From: Metallyticus violacea
Taxonomy: Eukaryota > Arthropoda > Insecta > Mantodea > Metallyticidae
Direction of reading: 5' to 3'
Assembly: GCA_030762175.1 (NCBI GenBank)
Contig: CM060831.1
Location: forward strand, 81,917,501 to 81,981,500
Length of the DNA stretch: 64,000 bases
Under the pieces are notes generated by a model. That model ran no database searches and was not told where the DNA came from. It was given only the letters and a program-made list of their open reading frames with translations. Position 1 is the first letter of the stretch, and each line of letters opens with the position of its first letter. Of this stretch, positions 43,920-54,179 are shown piece by piece. A program made the position numbers and the translations under genes.

Positions 43920-44521
43920 TCACCCTTCGGTAGTGCTGGGTGATTCCTCGGATGGTGATGGTTCTTCTGTTCCAATTTCTTCAGAAGGCTCCGCTTCTGT
44001 CGAAGGTTCCACTTGAGTGTCTTCTGCTGCATCTAAGTGAGGCCCCCTGGCTCCAAGGTTCCACTCAAGTGCAGTGTCCAGAATGCGTTGCTTATTATCG
44101 TTCCAAATTCTAATATTTTTCTTGGTTTGTTCCCGCCACTCACGCCATTCTCCCTTGGTCAAACCCGTCTTGCCTTTTTGTTTGGCCGCTTTTTCTTCTG
44201 CGACAGCAACCGTCTCTCCAATCCATTCAGCCCACTGTTCAGTAACTTCCAGAGACTTTGTCAGCCAATCAGCCCAGTCCTTAATAAACTTCGGTGGAAT
44301 TTTTTCAAGTTCAGGCGGGTTTTCTTCAACGCCAGAAACCGCCTCATTTTCTAATATAGGATCTTCAGACGACTCTTCTGGTTGGTCATTGTTTTCTTCC
44401 GGTTCTTCCTGCTCTGCAGTTTCTGCTTCCTCATTCGTTGCATCCATGTCTGTTGGTTCCACAATGTCAACATTATCGGTGGGAAGCTGTTCTTCGTCCT
44501 GAATTTCTGAACGTTCAACTT
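43920..44521 (-). CDS. acidic, Trp-rich protein, C-terminal exon, function unknown
   Basis: About 200 uninterrupted codons on the - strand with stop TGA at 43922-43920. A good acceptor (TTTCTTTGTTGCAG) lies just above 44521; the exon begins with two bases of a split codon and then reads VERSEIQDEEQLPTDNVDIV. First comes a long Glu/Asp/Pro-rich part, then a Trp-rich core (DWADWLTKSLEVTEQWAEW and GEWREWREQTKKNIRIWNDN), then another acidic Glu/Ser/Pro tail ending ESPSTTEG. No family was recognised. Neighbouring frames are full of stops while this one is clean and compositionally complex, favouring a real gene convergent with TAF2. Upstream exons were not found. A 26-nt T run at 43621-43646 lies 3' of it on this strand (A tract), so a 5'-truncated retrocopy is the alternative; no flanking duplication was seen. 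Confidence 0.6.
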
Positions 44522-44586
44522 CTGCAACAAAGAAATTAATATTTTAATCTATGGTTATATAAGCATATTCGTGCTCATCGGTGATA

Positions 44587-45057
44587 TTAACACTAAAACA
44601 GCCAAGCGGTCATTTTGGTTTTCACTGTATGTCATTGTGAGCGTATGACTTTTGCTAAGTCGCATCCTAGATCATGTAGATATTGCAATATTTATTTTTT
44701 CTAAGTTAATTTCATACTTATCAGTGTTTATGCTTAGAACCGCATGCGGTCAGATTAACCATTATATTTTTTACTGGTGTTATTGGAAATTCAAACTCAA
44801 ACTCAACTGAATGCTCAACAATGTGTATAATGTCTTGAACTTGCAATAATTTATTTGAATAGTGCAGAAAATTCATTTGAGAAGTAATTTTTGGGCAGTG
44901 AACATGTCAAAGCGATCGCAGATGAAGAAGTGCTGGCTTATTGGGATGAAATTTATATGGATCAGTCAGAATTTGAGTATTTGTTTCATCAGATGAAGAT
45001 TACCAAGTATCTAAAAGTAACACGTCACTTTAGGGAATGGAAGTATTCAATTATACT
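44587..45057 (+). mobile_element. piggyBac-like element, 5' end fragment
   Basis: TTAA (44587-44590) is followed by CACTAAAACAGCCAAGCGGTC, the type of end found in piggyBac-like families. A second GCATGCGGTCA motif follows near 44742. At 44904 a broken N-terminus reads MSKRSQ and, one frame over, DEEVLAYWDEIYMDQSEFEY, an acidic start typical for piggyBac transposases. It is cut at about 45058 by a DUF4817-type element. Confidence 0.55.
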
Positions 45058-45747
45058 GAGGGTGCAAAAAAACAATTGCACACTTTCACAGTAGATATCT
45101 ATTTAATATATTTTAAAGTTGAACCGAAAAACAACTGCATTGTGTAGTATGATGTTCTACAAACAGATGTGACTCACATAATTACGTTAGCGTTGCTACC
45201 TGACAGGTAAATCAACAATGAACAAATGAAGCCAAGATTATCGTATGATGTTCTGTAAATAGATATGACTCACATTACGTTATGCTAGCGTTGCTACAAC
45301 AAAATGGAGCCAAGATTATTCTTTGAACAGCGGAAAGCAATTTTGAAGTGGTATTGGAAAACCTAGAATGTTGTTGAAGTTCAAATGCAACGGAGATATG
45401 TGTACAGAACAGAACCGCCAAAACGAGTAACAACTGCACGCATTCGAGACAAATTTGAGACATATGGTACCGTATGCGATGCTCACAAGGGCAGATCTGG
45501 GAGACCTCGCACAGCAACAAACCCCGCGCACTGGATCCAAGGCATTGGATAGGACGAAGAAGTCCCATTGAGTTTCCACGCGTTCTCCGGATCTAACTCC
45601 GTTGAACTTCTATCAATGAGGAACTCTTAAGGATGTTTTTTTTTTTTTTTTTTTTTTTTGAGTAGTGTTTAACGCCCGTTTTTACTACTGAGGCACCACA
45701 GGCGGTGGACACTGATGATACATGAGATGAAATGATACATTGGGAAA

Positions 45748-45783
<36 letters not shown>

Positions 45784-46205
45784 GAAGGAAGCGTTCCAGG
45801 CCTAAGTTTAGGTACCTCCCCGGCATTTGCCAGTTATGAAGACTGAGGAAAACCTGGAAAAAACCCCAGTCAGGGAGGACGGTCCTGGCGGGATTCGAAC
45901 CGCAGACCTCCCGCTCACGAGTCCGTGCCTTAACGACCTCGGCCACCCGTGGCGGTCTCTTAAGGATGTTGTACACCGTAGAAAACCAGATACACTGACA
46001 GCATTTCGGGAAGAAATTGATACGGTATGTGCTGCAATCACTGAGGACACTTTCGCAAACGTTGCTCAATCAGTAGTTCAACGTACTCAGAAGTGTATCG
46101 ATGCCGATGGTAGACATTTTGAGCAACTGTTGTAACTGTAAAAGTCTAAGATGATTAGTGCTTATCATTTTCTGTTTGTGTGAATTCAATTTTGTGAATT
46201 TTGTT
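45058..46205 (+). mobile_element. DUF4817-type transposon (family 2), deletion copy 1 with SINE
   Basis: The start GGGTGCAAAAAAACAATT corresponds to the end of the sibling copy. It contains a ~95-bp subterminal tandem repeat (TATGATGTTCT(A/G)(C/T)AAA...GTTGCTAC, at 45148 and 45244). Coding on +: MEPRLFFEQRKAILKWYWKT, TTARIRDKFETYGTV, GRSGRPRTATN, then a jump across the missing catalytic middle to RSPDLTPLNFYQ and, after the SINE, LKDVVHRRKPDTLTAFREEI with KCIDADGRHFEQLL and stop at 46135. Deleted and broken. Confidence 0.8.
45638..45956 (-). repeat. SINE-A, youngest-looking copy, 14-bp target duplication
   Basis: Head on - : CCGCCACGGGTGGCCGAGG, TCGTTAAGGCACGGACTCGT, B box GCGGTTCGAATCCCGC, both internal promoter boxes near perfect, with long T runs (45638-45659 and about 45751-45780). 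CTCTTAAGGATGTT occurs at 45624-45637 and 45957-45970. It is inserted in a DUF4817-type element. Confidence 0.93.
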
Positions 46206-46369
46206 GTGCCACAAAGTAGCAAGGCGTATTTACTAAGCGGAATTCAGAAAAGCTTCTCTAGTTGTCAATACATGATCCGAAATAGGGCTTGTGAAGAATT
46301 CGTTATTAATTTTTCAAGTAGGCAGGAGCTCGGGAGAATTAAATTTTAGAAACTTTGGATTAAAAATCC

Positions 46370-46830
46370 AGATCCTTCCCAACTTCTGTGCCACAATGTT
46401 CAGGAAAGCAAACCCTCCTTGAAATACGGCGTAAAACAAGGAATGAGTATCATGGCTGCAAAATAATAACATTCCTTAATCCAACAGACGTGAAAAATTC
46501 TGAACTCTACATGTTGACAACGAAGCATAAACGGCCACAAAAGGTGTTTTGCATTGACGAAATATTTAAATTATATGGCCACGATATCATTTAGATTGCC
46601 TCCATATATGTGAGCATTGAACCCCATTGAGCTTGTTTTATCAAAGGTGAAAATCTTGATAAGAGTACAAAAATAAACATGCAAGCATTACTGAAACATA
46701 CATATAACGCATTTTCTTTCTTCACTCTTGAAGACCGGTTAGGTTAATATAAACACGTGAAAAGAGCAGCGAAACATTTTGAGAAAAGGATGCGATACTG
46801 AAGACTTTCATTAACAGTTTCATTAATTCT
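46370..46830 (+). pseudogene. DDE_3-type transposase C-terminal remnant
   Basis: On + : KNSELYMLTTKHKRPQKVF, CIDEIFKLYGHDII, then in another frame YVSIEPH / LNPIELVLSKVK, then ALLKHTYNAFSFFTLEDRL. The order ELY-LVK, VDEI..YGH.V.RLPPYHCELNPIE is that of a common arthropod DDE superfamily transposase. The catalytic Glu in LNPIE survives; upstream Asp motifs are absent. Confidence 0.65.
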
Positions 46831-46973
46831 TTGGGAGGAGAAACAAGTGAAAGCGGAATGACTCCAGCGAGGAAAAGAAGACATCATGGTCTTCCTCTAC
46901 ATAACACGAAGAAGCAAAGCAGATAGAAAATTTTAGCAAGTGAGTATTCAAACTGTATTTTATTAATTCGTTA

Positions 46974-47505
46974 TTAACCTTCCGTTAGTCGCTAACTGGT
47001 CAGAGGGACCCGTAACATCGTTTATATGCTATAATTCTCTAACTAACACACCTACCTACATAACTGGCTTGCTTGGATATCTAATAGCATACCTTACTCA
47101 GTATTTTACTGCAGGGATAACCTTGTCTGTTTGTTGAATTGCAAAAATGAATGTCAACAACAAGTAGTTTGGTATCCGCTGGGCGAATCTGACCCGGCGC
47201 GCCAGCTGCATACTGTTGATGTCACTAGAGTGTTGTTTTGCTTGCATATTTGCACAATTGCTTTGCCATTGCAAACGAACGTTAATCTTTCAACATGAGC
47301 ATTCGCAAGTGTTACCATCTACAAAATCCCAAGTATTTGAAAGAAGTTCATCGTCTGCTTTTTCTATGATGATGCCCTTCCTAAGGATGACAATTTGCAT
47401 GAAACTGATAATTATAATTCTGAGTATAAACTAAAAACAAGATTTTTAAGTTCAGACTCTTCTCATGAAGAGATTGATGACGAAAGGGGACTAATTTAAT
47501 GAGTA
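46974..47505 (+). mobile_element. piggyBac-like element, 5' end fragment (second family)
   Basis: TTAA then CCTTCCGTTAGTCGCTAACT and GGTCAGAGGGACCCG, an end structure used by piggyBac-like families, with the complementary TCTGACCCGGCG near 47187. It is followed by a start MSIRKCYHLQNPKYLKEVHR and an acidic SSDSSHEEIDDERG-like piece near 47453-47497. Truncated after that. Confidence 0.5.
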
Positions 47506-47550
47506 AGTGTGTTTTATAGGCGAGAACATAATACAATCACTATCGTCGTT

Positions 47551-47552
47551 AA

Positions 47553-47600
<48 letters not shown>
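47551..47600. repeat. (ATT)n microsatellite
   Basis: About 16 uninterrupted ATT units. Confidence 0.95.
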
Positions 47601-47601
<1 letters not shown>

Positions 47602-47688
47602 GGTCATCATCATCCCCATCATTTATGAGTTCCATTTTCATTTATAGGAAGCGATGGAACGAAAACACCCTGCTCATATAATACCGGG

Positions 47689-48384
47689 GAGCCAAAAAAA
47701 AAAAAAAAAAAAAAAATTATACACACTTTCACAGTAGACATCTATTTAATATATTTCAAAGTTGAACCGAAAAACAACAGTAATGTGTAATATGATGTTC
47801 TGTAAACAGATGTGATTCACATTACGTTATGCTAACGTTGCTACGTGCTACAATGAACAAATGAAGCCAAGATTATCATATGATGTTCTATAAACAGATG
47901 TGACTCACATTACGTTATGCTAGCGTTACTACAACAAAATGGAGCCAAGATTGTCGTTTGGACAGCGGAAAGCAATTTTGAAGTAGTATTGGAAAACCTA
48001 GAATGTTGTTGAAGTTCAAAGGCAATGGAGACGTGCGTACAGAACAGAACCGCCAACGCGAGTAACAATTGCACGCATTCGAGATAAATTTGAAACTCAC
48101 GGTTCAGTATTCCGTAGAAAACCAGTTACACTGGCAGCACTTCGGGAAGAAATTGAAACGGCATGTGCTGCAATCGCTGAGGGTACTTTAGCAAACGTTG
48201 CTAAATCAGTAGTTCAACGTACTCGGAAGTGCATATGCGCCGATGGTGGGCATTTTGAGCAACTGTTGTAACTGTAAAAATGTAAGACGTTTAGTGCTCA
48301 TCTTTTTCTGTTTGGGTGAATTCAGTTTTGTTATATTAACACAGTTTTTTTTTCTTGAAGTGTGAATGCATTTTTTTGGCACCT
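47689..48384 (+). mobile_element. DUF4817-type transposon (family 2), deletion copy 2
   Basis: Terminal repeats GGAGCCAAAAAAA and TTTTTTTGGCACC enclose about 700 bases. The same subterminal tandem repeat as copy 1 is present (47790 and 47880), as are the N-terminal residues MEPRLSFGQRKAILK and RVTIARIRDKFETHGSV. These jump straight to FRRKPVTLAALREEIETACA and the C-terminal CADGGHFEQLL. The deletion end points differ from copy 1 and remove more. Non-autonomous, MITE-like. Confidence 0.85.
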
Positions 48385-48599
48385 TCTAATTCATAATTAG
48401 TGATTCATTGGTAATTGCGGGTGTTGGTACTAACTATAAACCGGTAAATGTCACTGAATTTTGCTTACATTTATTTAAGTAGTTGTAGTTACTATCCCAG
48501 TATTATGTTGGTAGTCTGTGTATAAGTATAATGAAATTATGCTAAAAGAGCATTTTTCGTCTACATAAAAAGGATTTGAAATAAATAAATCAAGGCATA

Positions 48600-49345
48600 A
48601 AGTCAAAAAAAGTATATCGCTGGTCTTCCGGTGAACTGCCAAACCGAGAATATTGTTAGCATGGAAGACTTTCTGGTACCTTCAGTTTATACTCTCCGAC
48701 AGGAAAATAAGCAAAAAGCTTACATTCGAAGTACTAGAAACCTGCATGTACATAGTAATACTATATTGGTGACAGACGTGATCGGCTACAAACAAACAGA
48801 TGAATGCACTACAAATCGAATGTTGTGAAGAAATGCTACAGATTCGACGTAGGGTTCTCAAGGCGGTTGCTGACGTCATCACAGGTGATAAAACATGGAT
48901 TTACCAATTTGACCCGGAGAGTCGGCAGTTTGGACCTTTCCAAATGACGACCCATCAACGAAAGTGAAGAGGGGCCGAATTGTTGGGAATTGGTGGCACA
49001 ATTCCTGTGGAGGAGTAAAGGATGGTTACTGCTCAGTCTGCCTGCCGAAAGTTTTCGACAAGCTCCGAGAACGCCGTCCAACACAGGATGCGGAATGCTT
49101 CACCACGACAATGTCTCCGCTCACACGGCTAACATCATTACCCATTTCCTGGAGTCCACAGAGATCGGACTGACTCATCCTCCCTACAGTCCTGACCCTG
49201 GCTTCAAGCGATTATTTTCTCTTCCCACTGGTAAAAGAAATCACATATCAGGAAAGCGATTTTCCAGCCCCAAAGAGGCTGTGGCTGCATATGGAAACGA
49301 ATTTTTCACCCAAGTGTATAGAATGTGGAAAGGACATTGAAAAAA
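48600..49345 (+). pseudogene. mariner-like transposase remnant, third family
   Basis: On + in three frames: CCEEMLQIRRRVLKAVADVI, TGDKTWIYQFDPESRQF, VCLPKVFDKLRERRP, MLHHDNVSAHTANIITHFLE, THPPYSPDPGFKRLFSLP and SSPKEAVAAYGNEFF. The first (TGDKT) and second (HHDN) catalytic Asp are still visible; the last (normally S-P-D-L-A-P-x-D) is disrupted to PGFK. Terminal repeats were not identified. Confidence 0.75.
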
Positions 49346-50140
49346 TGCAAAAGTCGGAGTGTGTGTACCCACTCCCAGTTTGACGTGTCTCAAAACTTCC
49401 ATAGTGACTATCGTAATTGGCTATGGGTTACATATAATAATTTTCGGCAAGATGTGAGCTCCAGAGTTATTTATATATAAATCATTTTAATGAAATGAAT
49501 ACAAAGATTTTGGCGAAAATTTGCATCAATACTATAATACAGGTATATATTATACAAAACGTATTAAAAATTTTAAAAAATTGAAGGCAATAATTCTCAG
49601 TTTCCATTCAATTTCATATGAAACTGTCCATAAATGTGTTTTGTAAAGTTAATTTGTTATAACTATGCCATATTGTCTATACAACATGGTGCAAAACATA
49701 GTTTATGCTTATTTCCATAGTTTCTGTCCAAAATCTCCCTAAAATATTACTAATTCCATTTAACCACAGACTTTCAACGAATGCAATGCTCTAATTGCCT
49801 TAGGAACGAAAATTTTAAAATCACAATAACGTCATAAGGTGTAAATGCATCGGCATATTTTAAGAAAGGGGAAAAAAAAATTAAAGTTAAATATTGTAAT
49901 TTCTAAATTTATCAGCTTTGACTACGACTGTCAGGTCACTTTAATATTTTTAAAATACTTTAAATCTAACATCGTATGTCATTTGTTACAAGGGAGGGAA
50001 TATGACGTAATCAGTCCTAACGTAACGGACTTCACAGCATACTTTGCTGACCTCAGTACGCTTTAGTGTTGTGTGGTGTAGGAAGAAAAAGGGTGGGCAT
50101 GGAAGACGTCGCAAGGTTAATGGAATAACTTTTTTTATTG
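49346..50140. other. no feature recognised
   Basis: AT-rich; a 73-codon + frame (49845-50066) has no family resemblance. Confidence 0.45.
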
Positions 50141-50141
50141 T

Positions 50142-50459
50142 CAGAGATGGGCTCTAGGTTCTTTTATGTGTGTTACGATTTTTTCAATTTATTAAATTAA
50201 AATTGAGAATTTTCTTGTTAAAGCATTAAAGTAAAGTTAATTTTTAATAGATTAAATTTCATTACATTTGCAAAACTAAGCATTTAAATGACTTTTAAGA
50301 CATTTGCATTGCACAAAGATATAGTTACTGTTAAATATTGATAATATGAAAGTAACTTTGATAACTATGATATTCACGGCAGTCAAATGTTGTAGTTTAG
50401 TTGTAGATTTTGAATCGCAGTATTAACACGTATGGTTGTAAATGCAGCCCATCTCTGAT
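50142..50459. mobile_element. hAT-like MITE candidate
   Basis: Perfect 12-bp terminal inverted repeats, CAGAGATGGGCT and AGCCCATCTCTG, enclose about 318 AT-rich bases without coding. CAGRGATGGGC-like ends are usual for hAT elements. The 8-bp flanks (TTTATTGT and ATAGGAAT) do not match, so the target duplication has decayed or the ends are chance. Confidence 0.4.
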
Positions 50460-51655
50460 AGGAATTCAGTTCTGCAGTTTATTTTATTAATTTTAGACAC
50501 TTTGGGAGTAAAGTAAGTTTTAAATTCACACATTCCCCATATTTTTAATCGTTTTATATTCTTTCTATACATGAAGGGATTGCCCTCGTTCAAAGAGTAT
50601 TTGAAAATAAAATAATACTTTTAATAGAAAGTACATAAAAATATATATCTTATATTACCCAGGGTTCTCGAACAGAGTCCTTATTCAGCAGGATTAGTAG
50701 AACTGAATTCCAAAATTTATAATTTTACTAACCAGTCTAATAAAGGTCCAACAGGCTTTAAAGAACAGTTTTTTTAATGTATAGGTGGGTGCATTTGACG
50801 TCCCATCTAACTAGGAACGCGCGTGAGACCAGCAGCTAGCTGCTGTCTACCGCTCGGCTGTTGTGCCAGAGTTTTCGTCCTTCAACTTCGTTTTTCACAT
50901 TACCTCTCGGGAAAACTGAGATTCTGAACAACTTTACTAAACTATGTTAGCGAAAATTTAATGATTTAATGCATTTTTATGCACAACGGAATAGAATCAA
51001 GAATAAATTTGCAAACCAAAACTTAATGTATCCTAGTTGCCTGTTTATTGACTATAGACGTTCTAATTTTTTTTTTCCCCCGTCAATTTTTCACTTTAAT
51101 CTTGGACCTTTAGTAGGTTTGTAGTTGCGTTAAGAGGTAACAGACGACGTTTATGCATAACCCTGTTCTGCAAGACAATTGAAAAAGTTTTAAACATTAA
51201 TAAATATAAACACACTTTTATTCACTTTAAAGCTTGAATTGTTTACTTTTTGGAAAGCCCTTTTGTGAATAAATTAATGTTAAATTTTGATTTATTTTAT
51301 CATTAAAATTGACAATTAGCCATCTTATATTTGGGCTATCATTTGCTTTTTAAATAATGAATACGCTTAAATGTCTTTAAAGGATAGCTCCCCTCACCCA
51401 TCAATAACTGCGTCTGTTTACCTCAAACTTCGGCTTCCCTCGTTTTCTGTCCCGACATCTAGCCGATTTTTCAGATATTAGCGCAGATTATACCCACAGA
51501 TTTACTGAATAAAACATTTATTGCAAGGGTATTTCAATCGGATAGAATTTTAATATTCGTAAACTAATTGTAAAGATATATTTTAAATTAATTTTTTCAG
51601 AGTTTAATATACTTTAAGCAACGAAAGTAATTAGGCCACTTGCATTTAATTTTCT
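50460..51655. other. no feature recognised
   Basis: AT-rich with a small GC-rich patch at 50810-50910 (AACGCGCGTGAGACCAGCAG) that could be part of an unrecognised exon or element. Confidence 0.4.
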
Positions 51656-52012
51656 GATAGTCTAGCCCAGAAGCTAGGTTAGGTTATTCGCGTTGCAGGT
51701 TAGGTTAGGATTTTTAATTCAGAATAATGAGGTAATTCTTAATTTACAGCAATTGGATTAATTTTAATTCAATTTCCAAAAATGCCATAGCTAGCACAGA
51801 AGTATTAAGTTAGGTTAATTTTCTTAATTCAGAGTAATTAACTAATTCTTAATTTAGAACTATTAATTTCAATTAAGTTTCTGAATATGCCGTACTAGTG
51901 CAGAAGTATTATAGTGTGATAGTATCTAGTTATATGCCCAGGAGAATGCAGATTATGTTTCCAGTTCAGTTTCAGATAGTATAATACAGACCAGAAGTAA
52001 GGTTAGGTTATT
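51656..52012. repeat. ~115-bp tandem repeat, three diverged units, with TTAGG motifs
   Basis: Units start near 51660, 51780 and 51893. Shared blocks are GCACAGAAGTATTA, AGGTTAGGTTA, TTAATTCAGA(A/G)TAAT, AATTCTTAATTTA and CAATT(T/A)... . The first has AGGTTAGGTTAGG, an interstitial stretch like the insect telomere unit but far too short to be telomeric. Confidence 0.6.
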
Positions 52013-52660
52013 TTCAACTCGAGGGAGGCCGAAGGTCAAACTTAGACTAGTATATGACTGCAGCGTGTGAACTTCCTCCGCTGGATTGGACAGTAAGTAA
52101 AACCCCTAGGTGCAATTTCGTGGTGACGTGCCTGTACTTTAGGACTAGTGTAGAGACGAAATGTCGTCTTATTCACCAGATGTACGAGTGGGAAAACCAT
52201 TGCACGACCGCCCTATGACTGCGAGCGTCCAGGTTGACCCCACCTGTGAATGCTTGTGGCCGGTGGAAGGGGGCCCCCGCTCTAGGATATTTTTGTTAAC
52301 CAGCAGCTCCTGCGGGGTGTCGCCAAGGACCCTGTAGAGTGTCCTCCGCCCTCCCAGTTAGGTCGCTTTCTCTTTCAGGTTGGGTAGTTTTAAGTGTAGT
52401 CTGTCTCGTGACTCTCTGCAGCACGGGATGGGGGGTTCGTGGCTCGATGCCCCAATGGGAATGCTGGTAAGGTTAACGTCGCCACGATCTCACTTCGGGG
52501 TGGGGTTTTAGTCGCTAGGGTATCGGCGTGAATGCGTGTGTTTTCTCTTTCAGGGTAGTTTAGTAGTGGGGCCCTGCTACTTGACTTGCGTGTGTATTTA
52601 AACGCGCTTCAGGTAGGGGCGTGTGTGAAGTGAGGATACACTAGTCGCTTTTAATGACTG
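52013..52660. other. GC-rich, CpG-containing island, unclassified
   Basis: Marked rise in GC between AT-rich flanks. Two similar segments, each led by TTTCTCTTTCAGG(T)..GGTAGTTT (52367 and 52544), look like a duplicated acceptor-like block, and GGACAGTAAGTAAAAC at 52089 looks like a donor. It could hold a non-coding first exon or promoter, or be the terminal region of an unknown element. No open frame of note. Confidence 0.4.
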
Positions 52661-52689
52661 CAATTTGATCACTGTGCTAATTGGAAATT

Positions 52690-53000
52690 AAACATTTTCT
52701 TGGTTTGTAATTTTGGGGGGAGGGGATGATTTGAAATTCTGGTCTTAAATGACAACACAAGTATAGCCTAAGTGCTATAGAATACATCTATATTTGACTT
52801 TGGGGGGATGTTTTAGAGTTTTGTTCTTAAGACAAAACAGGTTTGGCCTGAGATTGTCTGCAGAATACGTCATATTTGACTTTGGGGGGTATTTTAGAGT
52901 TCGTGTTTAAGGGACACGCAGGCATGGCCTGAGATCGTCTCCAAAACACTTCCATATTTGAATTGGGGGGGGGATAGAGTTTTCATCTTATGATCATAGA
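52690..53000. repeat. ~80-bp tandem repeat with G runs, about four units
   Basis: Each unit has CATATTTGACTTTGGGGGG(A/T), a TTTTAGAGTT segment, AAGACAAAACAGG-like and GGCCTGAGATTGTCTGCAGA-like blocks. Units begin near 52710, 52791, 52870 and 52952. The six-to-nine G runs recur at the unit spacing. Confidence 0.7.
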
Positions 53001-53055
53001 GCACAATAATACCAAACCTACAGATATCCTTTTCCTGCCCTTAAAACACAAAGAA

Positions 53056-53056
<1 letters not shown>

Positions 53057-53119
<63 letters not shown>
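53057..53119. repeat. (AAT)n microsatellite
   Basis: About 20 uninterrupted AAT units. The poly-Asn frame through it is not a gene. Confidence 0.95.
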
Positions 53120-53179
53120 TTGATGTTTATAGAAATTTGAATTTTTGGAAAACTGAACTAGGTTGGAAAAATTAGAAGT

Positions 53180-54170
53180 TGTTGCCTGTATTCGAACCAC
53201 ACTCTTTGGTACGTGTCCTGGTTGTAATCTCCACTTATTTCAGTATCCAAACCTTGCCTTTACAGGCTTAGAGAAAAATTGAGATTTTGACTATATACCT
53301 ACAAAATGTGTTATTAATATAAAAGTTATTTCCATTAAAGCTGCAATGTTGGCAGAATTCAAAATATTACTTATTAACGATGTATTTATATTTATATATA
53401 TTATTCTAATTTCTATGTATAGTATTAGCATCTTTAAACATCACATTTTGTTTACTGGTGAATTTGCACCATCTTTAATACAGAGTTTTTGTTATGTGTA
53501 TTTAAAATATAGTTTTTGATGTTTAATGTATATTTATTTGCTAGTACTAGTTTTAAATGTTTAATTTATCTTTATTTGGCAGTACTGTGGCATATTTATA
53601 AATCAGGAGCCGTTTTGAAAGGTGCCATATCTCATTTTGATGCATTGTGCACTTAATTTGCAACTCTTTGATGTAATCTGGATTTAAATAGCTACAGATT
53701 GCAAAGATTAATAATTATCTTTCTGGGCATGCACATTATAAAGTTTAATTTTTATTTATAGATATTTTAAATAAGTTTAATATATTTTTATATTAATGCC
53801 TACTTTTTTACAGAATTTTAATAATTTTTTTACTGTTTCTTAACATATTTTTTTCATTGTTATATCTTCTGTCTAATGCTCTCTCTTCTAGGTTTTAATG
53901 TTTTAAACAGATTGTAATATTTTTGTTCTTGTTGCAGGCACTCCTAGTGGCGGTTTATTAAGAACTTGCACAAAATGCTTGCTACTCACAGCACTGTGTG
54001 CACATCTTTTCAATTTGAAGAACAGCAATATTAAAAAATATTTTAATAGTTCATAAGTACCACGTATGCTTTTTAAGAAAATCTGTTTGCACCAATACTT
54101 AAAAATTAAAATGCATTTCCAAAAACTACTAAAGACTAACAATTTAGAAATTACTGTGCATTAATGTTGA
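53180..54170. other. no feature recognised
   Basis: Very AT-rich. Two 60-80-codon frames at its right end are not convincing. Confidence 0.45.
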
Positions 54171-54179
54171 AGTGTTTAG

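Noticed and set aside
51680..51715. Interstitial telomere
   Set aside because: Only about two TTAGG units; too short and embedded in a local tandem repeat.
52990..53175. Frame with a poly-Asn run
   Set aside because: Caused by the (AAT)n microsatellite.
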